This document shows, in pieces, positions 28,788-34,214 of a stretch of DNA of 34,214 bases. The position numbers and the translations under genes were made by a program. This stretch comes from a virus, in IMG/VR virus record IMGVR_UViG_3300013104_000054, positions 1 through 34,214 of that record, one strand, 5' to 3'. The notes under the pieces were generated by a model that made no database searches, was not told where the DNA came from, and was given only the letters and a program-made list of their open reading frames with translations. Position 1 is the first letter of the stretch. The number at the start of each line of letters is the position of its first letter.

Positions 28788-29041
28788 GTGGACATGTTCC
28801 AGATCCACCAGAATATTCTTATGCGGCTGACTCAATTCTTGCGGCATTTAGCACGATTATTAGATCTAGACGATATGAGCAGGGTGTACCGTTATCTTTA
28901 GATCAGCAGGCTATCAATGTTTATGCTGAGAATAATGATTTGCCTGTTGATGCTCATATCTTTAGCGACTGTATTTTTGCTTTGGATAATCTGTATATTG
29001 AGGAAATACTCAAAAAATTCAAACGTATTCATAAAAATTAA
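28278..29041 (+). CDS. Tail assembly chaperone, frameshifted long form (gpGT-like)
   Basis: A -1 frameshift on GGGAAAG joins 28278-28712 to 28712-29041 and gives a 254-residue fusion. The extension is protein-like throughout: VIELYKYQKTYASKTPHEIE, QIKFLGGHVPDPPEYSYAAD, SILAAFSTIIRSRR and a C-terminal helical part ending in ILKKFKRIHKN. It has no ribosome site of its own. The frame is open from the slip site to the stop. The long and short forms together chaperone the tape measure, as G and GT do in lambda. Confidence 0.88.
28706..28712 (+). promoter_or_regulatory. -1 ribosomal frameshift slippery site GGGAAAG
   Basis: In the zero frame the heptamer reads G GGA AAG, which fits X XXY YYZ exactly and is the same heptamer as in lambda G/GT. 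After the slip the next codon is GTC at 28712. Confidence 0.88.
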
Positions 29042-29177
29042 ATGTACAATTAAGTGTAGCGATATGTAATTTTAGAAAGGAGTTAAATTAGTTGAACCCT
29101 CGTCTACACATTCAGTCTTCAGTGATTGTTGACACCTTATTGAAGAACAGTATTGCAATTTCGTCATAAGTTGTATA

Positions 29178-29206
29178 TTGACGTCAGCGAAGGTAGTAGA
29201 TATATT
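29178..29206 (+). promoter_or_regulatory. Strong sigma70 promoter before the accessory cassette
   Basis: TTGACG (29178-29183), exactly 17 bases, TATATT (29201-29206); start expected near 29213, two bases before a terminator hairpin. Confidence 0.7.
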
Positions 29207-29214
29207 TGCGGGTA

Positions 29215-29247
29215 ACCCTATTAGTATAAACTAACTAGGGTATTTTT
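29215..29247 (+). terminator. Promoter-proximal terminator or attenuator
   Basis: ACCCTATTAGT (29215-29225) pairs with ACTAA-C-TAGGGT (29230-29241) across ATAA, an 11-bp stem with one bulge, followed by ATTTTTATT. Transcripts from the adjacent promoter would be only about 35 bases unless terminated RNA synthesis is prevented. Confidence 0.8.
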
Positions 29248-29268
29248 ATTATATAAATATTGATTTTT

Positions 29269-29277
29269 TGATATCTT
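29269..29277 (+). promoter_or_regulatory. Extended -10 of the accessory cassette
   Basis: TGATATCTT within TTTTTTGATATCTTT (29264-29278), the same 15-mer as at 12930-12944. The predicted start near 29284 is 64 bases before the first gene. The -35 region (TTATAT) is weak, as is usual for extended -10 promoters. Confidence 0.4.
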
Positions 29278-29347
29278 TAAATTAGAAATTTTATTAAATT
29301 TCATATGATTAGATATCTTATTTTAGAAGTTTTTCAAAGGTAAAAGT

Positions 29348-30061
29348 ATGTCATCTAGTCCATTGGTTGAGGTGGTTTTTGAAATTAGATTTAAGCCGCA
29401 AAGTAATTTTGCTACTGAATTGCTGATTTCTTTAAACCAAGTATTTTCTAACCATTTAGACATTGTTCAACAAGATGGCTTACAATTTCCAATTGATTTA
29501 AAAAATCAGCAACCTGATTTACATTATGTTCCATCCTACAAAGTCAATTTTCCAGATTTTTCGTTGCTCATTTCTGATGGTTCATTTGTTGTACTAAAGC
29601 ATACAATTGATGTACCTTATGATGGATGGGTCAATTTTAGAAATATTCCAATCAGAATTTTGCAAATTTTGAAAATTAAAAATAAAATTGCAGATATTCA
29701 ACGATATTCAATAAAGTATACTAATTTGATTCAAGATCATGAAAACTTTAAAAATTTGAATTTAACGATTTATCTTGGCTCTGAGAAGCTTGAAGGCAAT
29801 AAAAAGTTTTCATTAAGAACTGAAGAGAAAGAAGGTAATTTTGCTATTTTGAATGAAGTCTCTTCCCATGTGGATATGGAAGTTTCAAATGATATAGATA
29901 ATACACAAAGAGTTTACTCAGGAATATTATTAGTTATTGACATTATTAATACTCAAGGTATAAAAAATATTAATGATGTTGATAATGAGTTTTCTGAAAC
30001 TTTAGATGCACTTCATGAGATAGCTTTACAAAAATATTCTAATATTTTTAATGAAGGGTAA
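29348..30061 (+). CDS. TIGR04255-like protein, first gene of accessory cassette
   Basis: A 237-residue protein. The opening SSSPLVEVVFEIRFKP matches my memory of TIGR04255, a family of sporadically distributed bacterial proteins without a firm function. Strand-rich segments (PSYKVNFPDFSLLISDGSFV, YDGWVNFRNIPIRI) follow, and then a helical C-terminus (NDVDNEFSETLDALHEIALQ). I see no catalytic motif. Very AT-rich. AAAGG lies 9 bases before the ATG. It is 12 bases from a small membrane protein gene and, with it and the 30418 gene, forms one unit closed by a terminator. The family call is from memory and would need a profile search. Confidence 0.7.
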   Translation: MSSSPLVEVVFEIRFKPQSNFATELLISLNQVFSNHLDIVQQDGLQFPIDLKNQQPDLHYVPSYKVNFPDFSLLISDGSFVVLKHTIDVPYDGWVNFRNIPIRILQILKIKNKIADIQRYSIKYTNLIQDHENFKNLNLTIYLGSEKLEGNKKFSLRTEEKEGNFAILNEVSSHVDMEVSNDIDNTQRVYSGILLVIDIINTQGIKNINDVDNEFSETLDALHEIALQKYSNIFNEG

Positions 30062-30073
30062 AGGAGAGAAGTT

Positions 30074-30397
30074 ATGAGTAGTTTAAAACTTAATAGATCT
30101 GTAGCTCCGACTTTAACTGGTGTTATTATTGCTACTGCGTTGGGCAGTTTCTCTATAGCAGACAAGATTAATAATTTTTATACACCCAATGTTCATGAAT
30201 TAACGCAGAACACTGCGCATTTGAGTAATAGATTTATTACTGAAACTTTTACCTCGGTAGATGTGAGAGAAACGAATTTAAATGAGTCATTAGACAATAT
30301 GTTAATAGATTTATTTGAGAAAATTTCGTTAAATGCTAAACCCTTAGAAGAAGATCTTGCAAAACTTCTTTCTGAAAACTTTATTGATTTATTTTAA
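30074..30397 (+). CDS. Small membrane-anchored protein of the accessory cassette
   Basis: A 107-residue protein with one hydrophobic segment near 9-27 (SVAPTLTGVIIATALGSFSI) and a soluble, acidic helical remainder (SLDNMLIDLFEKISL, PLEEDLAKLLSENFIDLF). It has a good ribosome site (AAAGGAG). The hydrophobic part is short for a lipoprotein signal and has no lipobox, so a membrane anchor is more likely. It lies between the TIGR04255-like and SNTCDI genes with gaps of 12 and 20 bases, so it is surely co-expressed and perhaps acts as the membrane partner of a complex. Confidence 0.68.
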   Translation: MSSLKLNRSVAPTLTGVIIATALGSFSIADKINNFYTPNVHELTQNTAHLSNRFITETFTSVDVRETNLNESLDNMLIDLFEKISLNAKPLEEDLAKLLSENFIDLF

Positions 30398-30417
30398 ATT
30401 TTTTTAAGGGTCTTGGT

Positions 30418-31050
30418 GTGAGTGTTGCTGAAAATTTTACAGATTTATTACCTAACTATTTAAGTGATGCTACAAGAAAAACACTTGAATTTAATTTAAA
30501 AGATTTTTCGACTAATCAAAGGATTACTCAAGACCCGTTTACTTCTTTTAAAAATGATTTCTTTTTACAAGGGGATATTGTTAGTAATGTTCCATATCCT
30601 TATTGGGAAGGTGATCAATTTAAAACAACATCTGCACCACGCTGTATTATCCTTAGTAATACTTGCGATATAGATGAAAGAAATTCAAGAAGCATACCTA
30701 TGGATTGTATACTTGCACCTATAATCAGTGTAGAAAAATATGAAAAACGTATGTTAGCAAATGGATATGGTACAGAAAGAGTTGATCAATTTCTTTTAAA
30801 TGTTAAGAAATATCAAACTACTAATTTATTTCATTTACCCATTAATGAGAATGGTGAATATGAGCCTCATGGTAAGGGTTATATCGTAGCTTTGGATAAA
30901 GCTTTTTCCTTACCAAGAAGTTTATTAAATGTGAAACAGCATTTAAAGTCTTTGAATCAGTTTTTCTCATATTTGTTTACTTTTCACTTATCACTACATT
31001 TATGTCGATTTCACGATAAAGTAGATCGCAATACGAATGTCTGTTATTAG
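30418..31050 (+). CDS. ILSNTCDI-motif protein, third gene of accessory cassette
   Basis: A 210-residue protein from a GTG start (AAGGG upstream). It holds LQGDIVSNVPYPYW (50-63) followed by APRCIILSNTCDIDERNSR (73-91), with C83 and D84. Compact Ser-x-x-Cys-Asp motifs after a GDI segment are seen in a group of bacterial proteins I know only as uncharacterised. Later strands (TTNLFHLPINENGEYEPHGK, GYIVALDKAFSLPRS) look like a beta-barrel. The C-terminus is helical and aromatic. The conserved Cys and Asp may be catalytic or metal-binding. A terminator follows. Confidence 0.68.
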   Translation: MSVAENFTDLLPNYLSDATRKTLEFNLKDFSTNQRITQDPFTSFKNDFFLQGDIVSNVPYPYWEGDQFKTTSAPRCIILSNTCDIDERNSRSIPMDCILAPIISVEKYEKRMLANGYGTERVDQFLLNVKKYQTTNLFHLPINENGEYEPHGKGYIVALDKAFSLPRSLLNVKQHLKSLNQFFSYLFTFHLSLHLCRFHDKVDRNTNVCY

Positions 31051-31063
31051 TTTTTTTAAATTA

Positions 31064-31086
31064 AACCACCTTAGGGTGGTTTTTTA
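31064..31086 (+). terminator. Intrinsic terminator closing the three-gene cassette
   Basis: AACCACC-TTAG-GGTGGTT followed by TTTTTT, 13 bases after the stop of the ILSNTCDI gene. Confidence 0.83.
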
Positions 31087-31175
31087 ATATCTATCTTTTC
31101 CTAATATATGGTTTTGTGTAAGATACAAACTATAAATAATTAATTTTAATAACTTTATATTTGATCGGGGAAAGT

Positions 31176-31484
31176 ATGTTTGAAAAGCTTTTAGATAAGT
31201 TGTGGGCATTAAATGATGTCTTTGAAGAATATCCCAAAGTCTTTTATTTAATGATGGTTTATCTAGTATTGATGGTTGCAGTGGTCTTTCTTTTCTTTTC
31301 GTGTTTAAAGTGGCTTGCGAACCTCCAAATCCTAAATACTTATCCTTTATATGAACTTATATTAAGAAACTTTGACACACTCCGCTGGGGAGTGGTTGTA
31401 TTACCATTGCTTATTGCAGTTCATGGTTTCTTTGAAGTGATTGGGCTGCATGATCGTTTAAAAAAGAGAAGATACGGAAGATGA
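31176..31484 (+). CDS. Two-span inner-membrane protein
   Basis: From the ATG with ribosome site GGGGAAA, 102 residues. Hydrophobic spans lie near 24-46 (YLMMVYLVLMVAVVFLFFSC) and 70-88 (WGVVVLPLLIAVHGFFEVIG), with a basic tail (RLKKRRYGR). It overlaps the following lipoprotein gene by 4 bases (ATGA), so the two are probably made together and may act together in the envelope. This pair is common in Acinetobacter siphophages near the tape measure; its role is not known to me. Confidence 0.68.
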   Translation: MFEKLLDKLWALNDVFEEYPKVFYLMMVYLVLMVAVVFLFFSCLKWLANLQILNTYPLYELILRNFDTLRWGVVVLPLLIAVHGFFEVIGLHDRLKKRRYGR

Positions 31485-31825
31485 GAAATTCAACTTTTTT
31501 ATCTTCCTGTTTGGTGATCTCTTTAACTTTAGTTAGCTGCACTAAACAAGTGGAAAATAAGTCACTTCCACCTTCAGTTGAAGCGCAATTCATGAGTGCG
31601 GATCAACAAATAGGAAAGATGCTCGATGATTTAAATAGTCAAAATGTTCTACTCGATCAGAAGCGGGAGATATTGTGCAAGACCTATCCTGAGGTCTACA
31701 AAAAACAGTACATGCCAGCTCTACTTAAGCTTTCTCCTAAAGTATATACAAAGGAAGCTCTATTAAGAGATTATGAGGCTGTGATTAGTTTTTATAAAAA
31801 AACTTTTGTCGTTAATTGTGGTTGA
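31481..31825 (+). CDS. Small lipoprotein
   Basis: A 114-residue protein with a lipoprotein signal (SSCLVISLTLVSC, modified Cys about 20) and a soluble helical domain (SADQQIGKMLDDLNSQNVLL, KYPEVY-like YKKQYMPALLKLSPKVYTKE). The mature form has two further cysteines (C67 and C113) that could form a disulfide. It is translationally coupled to the two-span membrane protein. Candidates are an entry-exclusion lipoprotein or a lysis-related outer-membrane protein; the sequence does not decide. Confidence 0.72.
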   Translation: MRNSTFLSSCLVISLTLVSCTKQVENKSLPPSVEAQFMSADQQIGKMLDDLNSQNVLLDQKREILCKTYPEVYKKQYMPALLKLSPKVYTKEALLRDYEAVISFYKKTFVVNCG

Positions 31826-31912
31826 TTTTTATCACTTAAGGATTTAATAGTATATAGCTTACTTTAACAAGTATTCGACAATATCATTTTAAATTCTTAC
31901 AGGTGAAAATTT

Positions 31913-32068
31913 GTGTCAAATCAAACAAAATTCATATTAGGTTCAGTAATTGTCATAATGTTTATTGCAGGTTCTAACTATTTTAAAGATTTAAATTTAT
32001 TAAACTTCGGACAAAAAGCTGGGACCTCAGCCGGAAAAGAGATTAATAGAAACATGAATAACAATTAA
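31913..32068 (+). CDS. 51-residue single-span membrane protein
   Basis: A GTG-started frame with ribosome site AGGTGA 6 bases upstream. Product: MSNQTKFILGSVIVIMFIAG, SNYFKDLNLLNFGQKAGTSA, GKEINRNMNNN. One hydrophobic segment lies at about 7-24 and a polar, Asn-rich tail follows. A terminator starts in its stop codon, which supports it as a real unit. No family recognised. Confidence 0.6.
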   Translation: MSNQTKFILGSVIVIMFIAGSNYFKDLNLLNFGQKAGTSAGKEINRNMNNN

Positions 32069-32087
32069 ACCACCTTCGGGTGGTTTT
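32068..32087 (+). terminator. Intrinsic terminator
   Basis: AACCACC-TTCG-GGTGGTT then TTCCTT; it begins in the stop codon of the 51-residue protein. The T tract is broken, so it may be leaky. Confidence 0.72.
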
Positions 32088-32153
32088 CCTTAATGTGACA
32101 TTTAGTAACCAGTTTGTTAAAGTTGGTACACTTTATAACAAATGGTGAAATTC

Positions 32154-32663
32154 ATGAAAAAATTATTGGCTGCGGGTTTATTAAGTCTTGGATTAGTTGG
32201 GTGCGCTACAACATCAGGGTTGGCTCCCAAAGTAACTACAAGCGGATTTGATGGGTCAAAAAGAGTTTCAATTGATGGTCACGGTGTTGCATGTGATCAA
32301 ATGGCTTGTCCTTTAATAGGTGCAATTTGGTCAAGTAATAATCCAAATCTTGTAGGCTTAAAGATTTCAGTTATAAATACAATTGTTTCTATAAATTCAG
32401 TCGATTTAAATATAGATGGTGAAATAATTAAATTAAGAGAAAACACCTTAACAGATTTTTCAACTGGTACTTTATTAGAGTCTAGCAAAGTATTCGTTAC
32501 TGATTTATCCGTAGTGGATAAAATTATTAATTCCAAAAAAGCTTGGATTCGAGTGAATACGAGCAAAGGATTAATAGAAAACCCTATTATTGATGGTACT
32601 AAAGATAGCAAGGCTTATCACGCTTTAAAGCGGTTTAAAGATCAAGTAAATACTGCTAAGTAA
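32154..32663 (+). CDS. Lipoprotein
   Basis: From the ATG with GGTGA upstream, 169 residues starting MKKLLAAGLLSLGLVGCATT, a textbook lipoprotein signal with lipobox LVGC. The mature part is beta-rich (KRVSIDGHGVACDQMACPLI, LVGLKISVINTIVSINSVDL), with a Cys pair (C47 and C52 in VACDQMAC) that could form a disulfide or bind metal. A start four codons earlier is possible but lacks a ribosome site. Similar lipoproteins are common in Acinetobacter prophages; role unknown. Confidence 0.74.
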   Translation: MKKLLAAGLLSLGLVGCATTSGLAPKVTTSGFDGSKRVSIDGHGVACDQMACPLIGAIWSSNNPNLVGLKISVINTIVSINSVDLNIDGEIIKLRENTLTDFSTGTLLESSKVFVTDLSVVDKIINSKKAWIRVNTSKGLIENPIIDGTKDSKAYHALKRFKDQVNTAK

Positions 32664-32735
32664 TTTACTTATATATAAAACTTTGGATTGACTTAATAAA
32701 TATTTAAGCAGCGTTTTTACAGAATTAAGGTGTTT

Positions 32736-33317
32736 ATGAGAAATATTATTGCATGTTGTTTACTGGTTTATTGCCCATTAGTTAGCGCAGAAATACCTTT
32801 TGGTCTTAAAGCGGGAATGTCTTTAAATGAGATAAAGAAATTTGATGCTAAGCCAATAGAGCTGGGTGATGGAAATTTTATTATTAAAAATGTTCCAAAG
32901 CCATATGATGGTTTTAAAGATTATGTCGTCAAAGTTTCACCAGCGATAGGTTTGTGTAAGGTCGTAGGCTGGGGTAAGCCTGTAAAAACAAGTGTATATG
33001 GTGATGGACTATCTTCTGAATTCGATTCAGTTAAGAGTGGATTAACTACAAAATATGGTGCTCCAAATGGGGATTATAACTTCCTGAAAGCAAAAAGCAT
33101 CTGGAGTCAACCAAATGAATGGATGATGGGGTTGTATAAGGAGGAGCGAATTTTAGCTGCGACTTGGGAGCCAAAAGAACCAAATGGTGTCAAAAATATC
33201 ATGTTAAAAGCAAAAGCAAAAAGTACCAATGAAGGTTATATTACAGTTGCATATGAGTTTTTTAATACGGAATCTTGTTATAAAGAACAAAAAGTAAAAG
33301 ACATAAGTGGTTTGTAA
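32736..33317 (+). CDS. Secreted periplasmic protein
   Basis: A 193-residue protein with a Sec signal (MRNIIACCLLVYCPLVSA, cleavage after VSA about residue 18). The mature domain is alpha/beta: IPFGLKAGMSLNEIKKF is reminiscent of periplasmic proteins that begin with a FGLKxGMS segment, followed by GLCKVVGWGKPV and a region (SEFDSVKSGLTTKYGAPNGD) with an amphipathic helix. AAGG lies about 6 bases before the ATG; a GTG two codons earlier is also in frame. A terminator follows. Function unknown. Confidence 0.7.
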   Translation: MRNIIACCLLVYCPLVSAEIPFGLKAGMSLNEIKKFDAKPIELGDGNFIIKNVPKPYDGFKDYVVKVSPAIGLCKVVGWGKPVKTSVYGDGLSSEFDSVKSGLTTKYGAPNGDYNFLKAKSIWSQPNEWMMGLYKEERILAATWEPKEPNGVKNIMLKAKAKSTNEGYITVAYEFFNTESCYKEQKVKDISGL

Positions 33318-33330
33318 CTGTATGTAAAAA

Positions 33331-33352
33331 AGCACCCTAGGGTGCTTTTTTA
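33331..33352 (+). terminator. Intrinsic terminator
   Basis: AGCACC-CTAG-GGTGCT with TTTTTT after it, 14 bases past the stop of the secreted protein. Confidence 0.83.
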
Positions 33353-33503
33353 TTTCATTCGATTGTTAGATTTCAGGTATCTACAAAACCAACCTCTGAT
33401 CAATGCAAATTGCTCAATGATTGCCATATCAAATGGACATAGATTTCTAGCTCGACAAATTTGGCTTAACTGCCCAGCTTAGTAATTATATTAACTTAAA
33501 CAG

Positions 33504-33528
33504 AACCCACTCACTGAGTGGGTTTTTT
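33504..33528 (+). terminator. Intrinsic terminator just before the tape measure
   Basis: AACCCACTC-ACT-GAGTGGGTT followed by TTTTTT, 21 bases before the tape-measure ATG. In the 150 bases before it (33354-33503) I see no gene. Confidence 0.85.
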
Positions 33529-33548
33529 ATTGCCTTGAGGAAAGTAAA

Positions 33549-34214
33549 ATGGCACAAGAATCTCGTCTGGTCATTGTTATTGATTCACAGAATGCTGAAC
33601 GTAATGTCAAAGCCTTAGCAGAAGAATTGTCAAAATTTACTGATCGAGGTGATTCCGCATCTAAATCATCGAAAGATATGGGGAAACAGCTTTCTGTTAC
33701 CAATAACATTGTTCAAAACTTTAATACTACAGTTAATAATTCCAATACATCAGTTCAAAAAACGGTTGAAGTGACTAAGCAAGCAACTCAACAAAATCAT
33801 AAATTTGCTCAAGAAATTAAAGCTACAACCAATGAGCTGGATAAACAGGATAAAGCGGCTAACTCATTCGGCACTTCAATTAAGGCTTTGGCTGGATATA
33901 TGGCAGGCTTGGCTACGGTCAATGCTGCAATTGGTCAAATAGATGCATATACAGGACTACAAAACCGTTTAAAGCTAGTTACTGAAGACCAGACGGAGTT
34001 AAATAAGGCGACTGAAGATACATTCAGGATTGCTCAAAATACTTATTCAGCATGGGATTCTGTTTTGCAGGTTTATCAACGATTTAGCGACAATGCTAAA
34101 ACTTTAAATTTAACCATGGATGATACAGCGCGTTTAACCGAAACGGTTTCAAAAGCTGTGGCGATTAGTGGCGCGAGTGCTTCCGCGGCAGATGCAGCAT
34201 TAGTTCAATTCGGG
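33549..34214 (+). CDS. Tail tape-measure protein, 5' part (cut by window end)
   Basis: Open from the ATG (ribosome site GAGGAA) to the last base, 222 codons, no stop. It begins MAQESRLVIVIDSQNAERNV and continues with long helices (KQATQQNHKFAQEIKATTNE). It then has the conserved tape-measure N-terminal block GYMAGLATVNAAIGQIDAYT, NRLKLVTEDQTELNKATEDT and SVLQVYQRFSDNAKTLNLTM, followed by an ALVQFG segment. The tape measure sets tail length and is carried into the host envelope. The usual size in such phages is over 1,000 residues, so most lies beyond the window. Confidence 0.92.
   Translation, partial: MAQESRLVIVIDSQNAERNVKALAEELSKFTDRGDSASKSSKDMGKQLSVTNNIVQNFNTTVNNSNTSVQKTVEVTKQATQQNHKFAQEIKATTNELDKQDKAANSFGTSIKALAGYMAGLATVNAAIGQIDAYTGLQNRLKLVTEDQTELNKATEDTFRIAQNTYSAWDSVLQVYQRFSDNAKTLNLTMDDTARLTETVSKAVAISGASASAADAALVQFG

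Larger units (their letters stand above)
29042..29347 (+). other. Gap before the accessory cassette
   Basis: About 300 bases with no large gene. It holds a possible 25-codon frame at 29092-29169 (TTG start, AAAGGAG 9 bases upstream; product MNPRLHIQSSVIVDTLLKNS then IAISS). It also holds a strong promoter running into a terminator and an extended -10 shared with 12930-12944. GAAATTT-TATT-AAATTTC (29285-29302) is a perfect inverted repeat next to the predicted start of the cassette transcript. The micro-frame is weakly supported. Confidence 0.4.
313..34214. mobile_element. Temperate siphovirus prophage, left part (right end outside window)
   Basis: The block holds, in order, integrase, excisionase-like gene, recombination ATPase, repressor/Cro/CII switch, replication initiator, methylase, Q-like antiterminator, terminase, portal, capsid, tail and the start of the tape measure. 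This is the order of lambda-like siphophages. The gene content resembles Acinetobacter siphophage prophages. The exact left boundary is not visible because no second attachment site lies in the window; 313 is only the start of a short repeat before the integrase. Every module needed for temperate growth that should lie in this part is present and open. Confidence 0.93.

Noticed and set aside
29129-29156. TTGACA as a second promoter before the cassette
   Set aside because: The matching -10 (TATTGC at 16 bp) is poor, while TTGACG-N17-TATATT at 29178 is much better.
32297-32611. Minus-strand 104-codon frame opposite the lipoprotein
   Set aside because: Shadow of a gene with a clear lipoprotein signal; no ribosome site.

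Overview
The window is most of a temperate siphovirus prophage in an AT-rich gammaproteobacterium, very probably Acinetobacter. Codon use, the small proteins, the DUF2280 small terminase, the DUF4055 portal and the gene order all fit the lambda-like siphophages integrated in A. baumannii and relatives. That assignment rests on recognition, not on a database search. The left end begins near an integrase. The right end of the window cuts the tape-measure gene after 222 codons, so the rest of the tail, the lysis genes and the right attachment site lie outside.

Layout. Bases 1-379 hold no convincing gene and may contain the left attachment site. The integrase (380-1642, +) converges on a leftward early operon (5942 to 1648, -): a small lipoprotein, a Sak4-like RecA-type ATPase, several unknown genes and an excisionase-like HTH protein. 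The switch (5960-7240) is closely lambda-like: a self-cleaving S24 repressor, Cro-like and CII-like proteins, promoters that can be read as PL, PR and PRM, ATAG-N6-CTAT operators on both sides, and a TTGC-N6-TTGC CII site with a -10 in the start of the cII gene (PRE). Rightward early genes (7573-10551) are an initiator with seven iterons inside its own gene, an adenine methylase, a nuclease-like protein and a Q-like antiterminator. A late promoter with a leader hairpin and terminator (10557-10652) follows. Between it and the terminase lie many small accessory genes (10717-15063), including one on the opposite strand, a paralogue of the early nuclease and a metallopeptidase.

The structural block is TerS, TerL, portal, MuF-like protein, scaffold, capsid, HeH-domain protein, connectors, neck, tail terminator, a fibre-like protein, tail tube, tail-assembly chaperone with a -1 frameshift on GGGAAAG, and tape measure. 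About twenty-one intrinsic terminators interrupt the rightward late region, so late expression must depend on processive antitermination, presumably by the Q-like protein.

The most unusual part is about 4.5 kb (29042-33548) inserted between the tail-assembly chaperone and the tape measure, two genes that are normally adjacent. It opens with a strong promoter that runs directly into a terminator. Next comes a very AT-rich three-gene unit (29348-31050): a TIGR04255-like protein, a small membrane-anchored protein and a protein with an ILSNTCDI motif. I cannot assign a function to this unit, and it is the best candidate here for an undescribed system, perhaps defence or superinfection exclusion. 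After it come small membrane, lipoprotein and secreted genes separated by terminators. Further membrane-protein morons sit at 10717, 19618 and 23512.
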